Assembly: GCA_028821195.1 (NCBI GenBank)
Contig: JAPPHB010000009.1
Location: 1 to 40,262, forward strand
DNA length: 40,262 bases
Direction: 5' to 3'
DNA from: Gammaproteobacteria bacterium
Lineage (GTDB): Bacteria > Gemmatimonadota > Gemmatimonadetes > Longimicrobiales > Gaopeijiaceae
How positions within the stretch are numbered: the first letter of the stretch is position 1; every line of letters begins with the position of its first letter. Under the pieces are notes generated by a model. That model was not told the origin of the DNA, did no database searches, and saw only the letters and a program-made list of their open reading frames with translations. A program made the translations under genes and the position numbers. Below are positions 17,905-24,449 of the stretch, piece by piece.

Positions 17905-18231
17905 TTGCAGGCCACTCTCTCGAAGCGAATCAACGAGCTGCTCGTGCTCGCGGTCCTGGAGCGGGGGCCCGCGCACGGCTACCAGATCGCGCTCTCCGTG
18001 GAGGAACGGACGGGGGGCGCCTTTTCGTTTCAGCACGGGACGCTCTACCCGATCCTGCACAGGCTCGAGACGGACGGGCACGTGCGCGGCACGTGGGGCG
18101 GAGCGGGCCGGCGGCGGAAGACGTACGACCTCACCGACGCAGGGCGTGCCGAACTTGCGGCGGGGGCGGCGCAACTGGAACGGCAGTTTCGGGTGCTGCT
18201 GGAACTCTTCGGGGGGACCCATGCGGCCTGA
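17905..18231 (+). CDS. PadR family transcriptional regulator
   Basis: The 108-residue protein shows the whole PadR winged-helix pattern: LVLAVLERGPAHGYQIALSV, the recognition segment GTLYPILHRLETDG, then RRKTYDLTDAGRAEL. Members repress by binding dyad operators near their own promoter and often respond to hydrophobic ligands or stress. It starts with TTG at 17905 after an ACGAGGTG ribosome site. Its end overlaps the next gene by 11 bases. In this layout it leads an operon of two membrane proteins and a propeller lipoprotein. Confidence 0.93.
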   Translation: MQATLSKRINELLVLAVLERGPAHGYQIALSVEERTGGAFSFQHGTLYPILHRLETDGHVRGTWGGAGRRRKTYDLTDAGRAELAAGAAQLERQFRVLLELFGGTHAA

Positions 18232-18985
18232 GCATCCCCTGGCCGACGTCGAACGGAGTCTCGCGGTGCCGCCACGGCGCCGCCTCGACGTGCTGGAGGA
18301 AGTCGACGCCGACGCGGAGTCGCTGCAGGCGGAACTGGAGCGTCGCGGATACGGGCCGGCGCAGGCACGCCGCGCCGCCCTCCGCCGGGTCGTGCCGGGC
18401 ACGGATACGCTCGCGCAACTCGAGGCGCAGCACGCGCCGCCTCTGGGCCGCTGGGCGCGGGGCGCGGGGTGGATCGACCGTGTGGAACGCCTCGGGATCG
18501 TCCTGGCCACGGGCTTGGCCGGGGCGGTGGCGTGCATCACCATCCTCGGAACGGGCGCCCTCGGCTCCGCGGCCGTGCTGGCCTGGCCCCAGGTCATCGT
18601 CGTCGCCCTGCTCGCCGCGAACTGGACCCGGGCCGCAAAGCGTCTCTGGATCGACGGCGACCTGCGGCCGGAACTGCGGCGCCGGCTGTGGGAGCGGCAG
18701 ATCGGCCTCATCGTCCTCGCGGTCGCCCTCGGGGCGCTGGGCGCCGCCCGGGAGGTGTACGGCGCCTTCGGAGCGCTGGAAGCCGAAGCCTTTGCGCCGC
18801 CGGCCATGTGGGACGCCGTCGGCCGCATCGTCTCCTTCGCCGCGCTCGGGTTGAGCGCGGCCATCTTCGGACTCTTCGGCTGGCTCGCGCTCACCCCGCG
18901 CCTGATCGACGACGAAACGATGGAGCACCGTATATCGGCGTTCTTCGCCTCGCGGCTCCCACCCACCCCATCAAGGCGGAGGTAG
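18221..18985 (+). CDS. Membrane protein in PadR operon
   Basis: The 254-residue protein has a charged N-terminal region of about 85 residues (DVLEEVDADAESLQAELERR) resembling the permease-prefix helical domain often encoded next to PadR regulators. Four hydrophobic segments follow near residues 90-115, 120-140, 165-190 and 210-235. The start ATG overlaps padR by 11 bases, so translation is coupled. I do not see a transporter or protease signature. It is likely an inner-membrane protein working with the downstream ExbB-like protein. Confidence 0.7.
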   Translation: MRPEHPLADVERSLAVPPRRRLDVLEEVDADAESLQAELERRGYGPAQARRAALRRVVPGTDTLAQLEAQHAPPLGRWARGAGWIDRVERLGIVLATGLAGAVACITILGTGALGSAAVLAWPQVIVVALLAANWTRAAKRLWIDGDLRPELRRRLWERQIGLIVLAVALGALGAAREVYGAFGALEAEAFAPPAMWDAVGRIVSFAALGLSAAIFGLFGWLALTPRLIDDETMEHRISAFFASRLPPTPSRRR

Positions 18986-18987
18986 CG

Positions 18988-19359
18988 ATGTCCTTCATCG
19001 AATCACTCGGATTCATCCAGTATCCGATCTGGATCGTCCTCATCCTGATGCTGGTACAGATCGGACGCGCGACGGCCGACTGGTTCCGGTCGTCGGGAGC
19101 CCCGCCGGCGGGTCTGCGCATCCACTCCATCCTGGTGCTCGGCGCGCTCGCCGCGTGCCTCGGGGTGCTCGGGTCCCTGGTCGGCGTCTGGCTGGCGGCG
19201 GAAGCCATCTCGCGGGCGGGGGAGGTGAACGCGGGGCTGGCGTGGGGCGGGATTCAGGTCGCCCTGGGCTCGTCCATCGTCGGTTTCCTGATCCTCGGCG
19301 TGGCGTCGATCGCCTGGCTCGTCCTGCAGTACGCGAGCGGCCGGCGCGATGCGGCGTAA
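18988..19359 (+). CDS. Small membrane protein, MotA/TolQ/ExbB-like
   Basis: The 123-residue protein has three hydrophobic segments: PIWIVLILMLVQIG near residue 11, ILVLGALAACLGVLGSLVGVW near residue 50, and SSIVGFLILGVASIAWLVLQY near residue 93. The second and third, with the intervening GGIQVALGSSIVG, resemble the conserved C-terminal half of MotA/TolQ/ExbB proton-channel subunits, although the protein is shorter than ExbB and lacks a partner ExbD nearby. It could be a degenerate or specialised channel component; this is a fold-level guess. The start follows GGCGGAGG with ideal spacing, and its end overlaps the next gene by 11 bases. Confidence 0.6.
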   Translation: MSFIESLGFIQYPIWIVLILMLVQIGRATADWFRSSGAPPAGLRIHSILVLGALAACLGVLGSLVGVWLAAEAISRAGEVNAGLAWGGIQVALGSSIVGFLILGVASIAWLVLQYASGRRDAA

Positions 19360-21508
19360 CGCGCCGATGCGGTTCCCGACGCTCGTCGCCACCGGTGTCG
19401 TCCTCGCGGTCGGCGCCTGCGCTCCGGGGCCGGAGGAAGGTCTCGGGGGCCTGTCGCGGCGCGACTCGGCGGGGGTGGCGATTTCCGACAACGAGTCCGC
19501 CGACGCGCGGTTCGCGGGCGGGGCGGTGCACATCGCGGATCTCATGACGCCGGACAGCGCGCTCACGGCGCTCCCCTGGGGAGTGGTCGCGGATCCGGCG
19601 GCGGCGCGCATCTACGTCGCGGACATGACGGGCGCGCGGGTCGCGGTGTTCGACGGCGCGGGGGCCTTCGTGGAGGAGTTGGGACGGGCGGGAGAGGGAC
19701 CGGGTGAGTTCCGGGGCGTGTCCGCGCTGGCGCTGGCGCCGGCGGGGACACTCGTCGCGCTGGATGCGAGGCGGGGGGTGCTCAGCCGCTGGTCCCGGGA
19801 CGGAGAGTTTGCGGGCGAGGAGCGGCTGCCGGCGAACTACTGGGGACCCGGGTTCGCGGTCGGCGAGGGTGGGGTGGCGGAATGGTTCGCGACCGTGGGG
19901 TCGGCCACGGCGGACATGTCGATGGACCAGACGCTGGCGGTGCACACGCCGCGCGGAGCGGAACCGGTCCACGTCGTGCGGCGGGAACTGTCGCTCATGG
20001 AATTGCCGTGCGCGTCCATGCCCGCCCCGAAGGTGTTCGCGCCGGACGCGGTGTGGGCGAGCCGCGGCGATACGCTCTGGTTCGTGAACGGGGACGGGTT
20101 CCGGATCGACGGCTACGCGCGGGGAGAGGTCTTCGCCAGCGTGCGGCGGGCGGCGGCCCCGGCGATACCCGTCACGCGGGCGATGGCGATGGCGTCGCTC
20201 TCCTTCGGCCCGGGCCCGTACGGGAGCCTCATGCGGCAGTGCGGCGTGACGGCCGGGGAAGTGGTCGACGCCACCGGATACGAGGACGTGCTGTCTCCCA
20301 TCGTCGGCTTCACGCCCGATCCGGCAGGCGGCCTGTGGGTGTCGCGACGCACGGACGGCCTTATTCCCGAGGTCATCGACGTACTCGGGGTTGAGGGCGG
20401 ATACCTGGGGACGCTCGACATCCCCGCCATCCCCGTCGGGTTCGCGTCGCCGTCGCGGCTGGTGGCCGTGCGGCCCGTGCTGGAGACGGGGGAAATCCGG
20501 GTGTCGCTGTATGAAGTCGGGACGGGCGCGGCGGCGGGCCGGACGGGCGCCCTCGACGGCCGCGGGCTCGCCGGGGGGAGCCCGCCCCCTCGGATCGGAT
20601 CGGTGCTGCGCGGCGGGTCCAGGCAATCGTCCTCCGCCGCGGCGTCGGCTCCTCCCCGGCGCCCCCCGGAGCCCAACCCGGCGGGCCTGCGCGAGTTCAG
20701 CGACTGCGACCTCTGTCCGGTCATGGTGGAAATGCCGCCGGGAGGGTTCGTGATGGGGCGGGCCGAGGGCGAGGACCGGCGCCTGGGGCTCGACCGGGAG
20801 CCGAGGCGGCCGGAGTTCAGCCGGGAGCGGGAGCGTCCCCGCGTGCAGATCGAGTTCGGACACGGGTTCGCCATCGGCAAGTACGAGGTGACGTTCGACG
20901 AGTGGGACCGCTGCGTCGCGGCGGGAGGATGCGACTACCGGCCCGAGGACAGGGGATGGGGGCGGGGCGACCGTCCCGTGATCCACGTCTCCTATCTCGA
21001 CGCCGAGATGTACGTCGCCTGGCTGGCGGAGGAGACCGGCCGCCCGTACCGGCTGCCGAGCAGCGCCGAATGGGAATACGCCGCCCGCGCCGGGACGACG
21101 ACCGCCCGCTGGTGGGGAGACGAGGTCGGGGGCGGACACGCGGTGTGCGAAGAGTGCGGGCTCGAGTGGGAGGTGGGATCCACCGCGCCCACGGGATCGC
21201 TGCCGCCGAACCCGTGGGGACTCCACGACATGCTCGGCAACGTGTCCGAACTCGCGGCCGACTGCTGGACGGCCACCTACGACGAGTTGCCCGCCGATGG
21301 CTCACCCGTCCGCGAAGAGTCCCATCACTGGAGCGAGGGCCGCTGCCTGCGCCCCACCTGGCGGGGCGGAGCCTTCAGCTACTTCCGCTGGACCGTGCGC
21401 GCCGCGTGGCGCAGCGGCGGCAGCATCCTCGCCACCGCCGAAGAGCGCCACGCCCACCCCCAGGTCGGCGGCGGCACAGGCTTCCGCGTCGCCCTCACCC
21501 TGGACTGA
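19349..21508 (+). CDS. Beta-propeller lipoprotein fused to FGE-fold domain
   Basis: This 719-residue protein starts with a lipoprotein signal (PTLVATGVVLAVGAC); the second ATG at 19367 gives a more typical signal length. Residues about 50-390 are 6-bladed propeller repeats, including GRAGEGPGEFRGVSALALAP. A Pro/Ser-rich linker follows, and from about residue 450 there is a formylglycine-generating-enzyme/SUMF1-type domain (CPVMVEMPPGGFVMG, YRLPSSAEWEYAARAGT, NPWGLHDMLGNVSEL, ending GGTGFRVAL). The segment that carries the catalytic cysteines in true FGE reads WRGGAFSYFRWTVRAAWR, with no Cys, so sulfatase activation is unlikely and a binding role fits better. It is the fourth gene of the PadR operon and presumably acts on the outer or periplasmic surface. 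Confidence 0.85.
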   Translation: MRRNAPMRFPTLVATGVVLAVGACAPGPEEGLGGLSRRDSAGVAISDNESADARFAGGAVHIADLMTPDSALTALPWGVVADPAAARIYVADMTGARVAVFDGAGAFVEELGRAGEGPGEFRGVSALALAPAGTLVALDARRGVLSRWSRDGEFAGEERLPANYWGPGFAVGEGGVAEWFATVGSATADMSMDQTLAVHTPRGAEPVHVVRRELSLMELPCASMPAPKVFAPDAVWASRGDTLWFVNGDGFRIDGYARGEVFASVRRAAAPAIPVTRAMAMASLSFGPGPYGSLMRQCGVTAGEVVDATGYEDVLSPIVGFTPDPAGGLWVSRRTDGLIPEVIDVLGVEGGYLGTLDIPAIPVGFASPSRLVAVRPVLETGEIRVSLYEVGTGAAAGRTGALDGRGLAGGSPPPRIGSVLRGGSRQSSSAAASAPPRRPPEPNPAGLREFSDCDLCPVMVEMPPGGFVMGRAEGEDRRLGLDREPRRPEFSRERERPRVQIEFGHGFAIGKYEVTFDEWDRCVAAGGCDYRPEDRGWGRGDRPVIHVSYLDAEMYVAWLAEETGRPYRLPSSAEWEYAARAGTTTARWWGDEVGGGHAVCEECGLEWEVGSTAPTGSLPPNPWGLHDMLGNVSELAADCWTATYDELPADGSPVREESHHWSEGRCLRPTWRGGAFSYFRWTVRAAWRSGGSILATAEERHAHPQVGGGTGFRVALTLD

Positions 21509-21538
21509 GAGCGCCCGCCCCGCCCCGCAGGACTCAGT

Positions 21539-21701
21539 TCACGGGATCCGGCGACCCCCCCTCCGGCGGCATGGCATCCGGCGCCGCGAAAGTGAGCGCC
21601 TGGGTCACGGAATGTGCCTGTCCACGTTTGTCGGCCACGCGCAAGGTGACGTGCCAAGTCCCTGCATAGCGTGCGGTTTTAGCTTGGAAGGACCGGAAAA
21701 G
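21539..21701 (-). pseudogene. C-terminal remnant of a PKD-like protein
   Basis: On the minus strand a frame without a start runs about 54 codons to a TGA at 21541-21539. It reads RYAGTWHVTLRVADKRG near its middle and ends in a Pro/Gly-rich tail. This is the pattern of the last strands of a PKD or Ig-like domain. An in-frame stop at 21704-21702 closes it upstream. It probably marks an older rearrangement just before the truncated LRR gene. Confidence 0.35.
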
Positions 21702-21752
21702 CTATGGTGAAGCGGTGATCTGGCACGGAGTCGCCGAGTGGAAGGGAGCAGT

Positions 21753-23108
21753 ATGGTCAGGATCGGAGGATGGGGGTTGACTCGGTTGGTGCTGCTCGTG
21801 CCGGTCGTCGCCTGCGGGGGGACGCAGCCGGCCGACCCCGCTCCGCCCGCCCCGCCTGTGGCCACCCGGCTGGAGGTGTGGCCCTCGGCGGTGAGGCTGT
21901 TCGCGCTGGGGGACGAGACGCTTCTGACGGCCCGGATCCTGGACCGGCAGGGCAACGTGCTGGAAGACGAGCCGGTTGCGTGGAGCACGGACGATCCGTC
22001 GGTGGCCGCCGTGGACGGGACGGGCGTGGTAACGGCGGTGGCGAACGGATCCGCGACGGTGACGGCGGCCTCGGGGGGCCTTGATGGGACCGCGGCGGTT
22101 GCCGTGACGCAGCAGGCGACGCGGGTGGAGGTGGTGCCGGTGCCGGACACGCTGCGCCGGTACGGTGACACGGTGCGGGTGGCGGTGCGGGCGTTCGACG
22201 CGAATGGCCACCCGGCGCCGCCGAGTGCGCTGGATTGGACGACGAGCGACTCGACGGTTGCGGTGGTGGACGGGACGGGTCTGGTGACGGCGGTGGGGAA
22301 CGGATCGGCGACGATCTCGGCGGGGCCCGGGGAAACCGCGGCCGTGGAGGTGGTGGTGCACGACCGGGAGGGCGAGGACCGTGAGGTCCTCCTGATCCTG
22401 TACGGGGACGTGTCCGGGCCGGGCTGGCTCACGACATGGGGGTTCCGGCGGTGGGATCCGTCGAAGTCGATCTCGACCTGGTGGGGGGTCACGACCGAGG
22501 AGGTGGGGCGTGCCACGCGCGTCGTGGAGCTGTCGCTGCCGGACGCGGATTTGGGGGGGCCGCTGCCGCGGGAACTCGGGCGTCTCCGCTCGCTACGCGT
22601 GCTCCACCTGCAGGGGAACCCTATCACGAGCGTCCCGCGCGAGGTGGGGATGCTGCCGCACCTGGAGAGCCTGCGGCTGGATCACACGTTGGTGGAGGGT
22701 ATCCCGGGCCCGTTCCCGAGCCTGAAGGTCCTGAATCTCGCCGAGACCCAGATCGGTCCTTTCTTCGACGCCGGCCACCTGACGAACCTCAGGTCGCTGG
22801 ATCTGAGCGGGAACGACCTGCGCTTCTTTCCGGGCCACGTGTTCGAGATGCGGGATCTCGAGGTTCTGAAACTCAACGGGCACTGGTTTACCGGCCAAAT
22901 TCCTCCCGAACTCGCCGAACTCGAGAACCTCAGGGTGCTCGGGCTGGCCGGGAGCCGCAATCAACCCGGCATGGACGGGCATGATGGCATGGACAGCACC
23001 ATCCCCCCCGAACTCGGCACTCTGGCCAACCTCGAGGAGCTGTACTTGGGGGGGAACCGGCTGCGTGGCACGATCCCACCCGAACTCGGCACACATCTTC
23101 CAGTGTAA
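21753..23108 (+). CDS. Big2-LRR lipoprotein, 3'-truncated
   Basis: The 451-residue product starts at an ATG preceded by GGAAGGGAG; the GTG at 21738 overlaps this site. A lipoprotein signal (TRLVLLVPVVAC) is followed by two bacterial Ig-like Big2 repeats (about residues 30-115 and 116-200), each with the VDGTGxVTAVxNGSATxxA motif. Then come an LRR cap (EDREVLLILYGD, near 205) and about nine LRR units. The frame ends abruptly after IPPELGT with HLPV and a stop. Compared with the intact gene at 33.5 kb, the rest of the LRR region and the whole metzincin domain are missing. The missing part matches what survives at 1749-5486. The truncation sits 20-30 bp from a likely integrase core site. Confidence 0.75.
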   Translation: MVRIGGWGLTRLVLLVPVVACGGTQPADPAPPAPPVATRLEVWPSAVRLFALGDETLLTARILDRQGNVLEDEPVAWSTDDPSVAAVDGTGVVTAVANGSATVTAASGGLDGTAAVAVTQQATRVEVVPVPDTLRRYGDTVRVAVRAFDANGHPAPPSALDWTTSDSTVAVVDGTGLVTAVGNGSATISAGPGETAAVEVVVHDREGEDREVLLILYGDVSGPGWLTTWGFRRWDPSKSISTWWGVTTEEVGRATRVVELSLPDADLGGPLPRELGRLRSLRVLHLQGNPITSVPREVGMLPHLESLRLDHTLVEGIPGPFPSLKVLNLAETQIGPFFDAGHLTNLRSLDLSGNDLRFFPGHVFEMRDLEVLKLNGHWFTGQIPPELAELENLRVLGLAGSRNQPGMDGHDGMDSTIPPELGTLANLEELYLGGNRLRGTIPPELGTHLPV

Positions 23109-23111
23109 TCC

Positions 23112-23158
23112 ACCAAGTTCTACCAAGTAGTCTATAACACGTTATTGGACAACGTGTT
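23112..23158 (+). promoter_or_regulatory. Putative integrase attachment site
   Basis: AACACGTT (23136-23143) and its exact complement AACGTGTT (23151-23158) flank seven bases, ATTGGAC. This is the geometry of a tyrosine-recombinase core with crossover region. Upstream, ACCAAGT occurs twice with a 10-bp period (23112-23118, 23122-23128), as arm-type sites may. The left part of the core, TCTATAACACGTT, recurs at 1709-1721. The integrase gene begins 110 bp downstream. No experimental or comparative support is available here. Confidence 0.5.
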
Positions 23159-23187
23159 CTGTGGCATACCCGGCGCTCTTCCGTCCC

Positions 23188-23216
23188 TTGCGGTCCATCG
23201 CCATCCGGTGTATTCT
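23188..23216 (+). promoter_or_regulatory. Candidate promoter of integrase 1
   Basis: TTGCGG (23188-23193) and TATTCT (23211-23216) are separated by 17 bases and lie about 50 bp before the integrase ATG. Both boxes match the sigma70 consensus only in part. Confidence 0.35.
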
Positions 23217-23267
23217 TCCCAATGTAGTGCTGCAATGAGTGATACACCACAAGGAAGGAACCCCACG

Positions 23268-24428
23268 ATGAAGCGACCGAGAACACTCTCCGCCGCGTTC
23301 GTGCGGACGGTCAACCGGCCCGGAGTCTACGGCGACGGACGCGGCGGGCGCGGGCTGAGCCTTCGCGTCCACCGGACGCTGGATGGCCGGATCACCAAGA
23401 CATGGCGTCAGCGCGTCAGGATCGAGGGGCGGCTCACCTCGATCGGACTCGGGCCGTATCCCGAGGTGACGCTTGCCGAGGCCCGCCAGAAGGCGCTGGA
23501 CAACAGCCGGGGCGTCCTCTTGGGCCAGGACCCGCGCGGACGCGGCGTCCCGACCTTCGCCGAGGCCGCCGAGCGGACCATCGAGCTTCACCGCGAGGCG
23601 TGGAAGGATGGGAGCCCGCTTCCCGAGCAGTGGGAGTCCACCTTCCGCCTCCATGCCGCCCCGCTCCTCGACAAGCGGGTGGACCGGATCGAGAGCGCGG
23701 ACGTGCTCGCGTGCCTCTCGCCGATCTGGAACTCGAAGCCCGCAGCGGCGCGGAAGGCCCAGCACCGCATCACCGCCGTCTTCCGCTGGTGCATCGGTCG
23801 AAACTACCGGGCGGACAACCCGGTGGACCGGGCGGTCGTTGCGCTGCCGAAGGCGAACGGCCACACGACAACCCACCACCGCGCGCTTCCGCACGGAGAG
23901 GTCGCCGCCGCGCTCCGAGCGGTTCGCGGGACCACCGACACGCACCCTTCGGCGGCTCTGTGCGTTGAACTGATCGTCCTCACTGCCGTTCGACCGGGCG
24001 AGGCGAGGGGCGCGCTTTGGGACGAGATCGACATGGACGCGGGCGTGTGGACGATACCGGCATCCCGGATGAAGGCGGGCCGCGAGTTCGCGGTCCCGCT
24101 CGGCACCGCCGTCCTGGACGTACTCGAACGGGCGCACAAGCTGTCGGGCGGATCGCCGCTGGTGTTTCCGTCGCGGACCGGCGGGCCGCTGCCGCCGAAA
24201 GCGCCGCTCCGGGTGCTCAAGCGGGCCGGGGTCGCATCGACACTCCACGGATTCCGTTCGAGCGCCCGGTCGTGGATGGCCGAGTCGGGAGTCCCGGCGG
24301 AGGTCGCCGAGGCTTGCCTGGCGCATGTGCCGCGGAGCCAGGTCGTTCAAGCCTATCAGCGCTCCGACTTGCTGGAGCGCCGCGCCGAGGTTCTCCAAGC
24401 GTGGTGCGACTACGTCACGCAGCGATAG
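23268..24428 (+). CDS. Tyrosine-type integrase 1 (P4-like)
   Basis: The 386-residue recombinase has the N-terminal DUF4102-like domain of P4/bacteriophage integrases (LSAAFVRTVNRPGVYGDGRG, then SIGLGPYPEVTLAEARQKAL), a central SAM-like core-binding domain and the catalytic domain. Catalytic residues are visible as R242 (AVRPGEARG), H327 and R330 (LHGFRSSARSW), H353 (LAHVP) and nucleophile Y363 (AYQRSD). It should integrate and excise the island by breaking and rejoining at a short core. The ATG at 23268 follows AAGGAAGGAACC; longer readings run into the att-like region. It shares about the same layout and several motifs with integrase 2, though the sequences are clearly diverged. Confidence 0.93.
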   Translation: MKRPRTLSAAFVRTVNRPGVYGDGRGGRGLSLRVHRTLDGRITKTWRQRVRIEGRLTSIGLGPYPEVTLAEARQKALDNSRGVLLGQDPRGRGVPTFAEAAERTIELHREAWKDGSPLPEQWESTFRLHAAPLLDKRVDRIESADVLACLSPIWNSKPAAARKAQHRITAVFRWCIGRNYRADNPVDRAVVALPKANGHTTTHHRALPHGEVAAALRAVRGTTDTHPSAALCVELIVLTAVRPGEARGALWDEIDMDAGVWTIPASRMKAGREFAVPLGTAVLDVLERAHKLSGGSPLVFPSRTGGPLPPKAPLRVLKRAGVASTLHGFRSSARSWMAESGVPAEVAEACLAHVPRSQVVQAYQRSDLLERRAEVLQAWCDYVTQR

Positions 24429-24449
24429 GCCGCCGCGCCGAAGGTCGCT

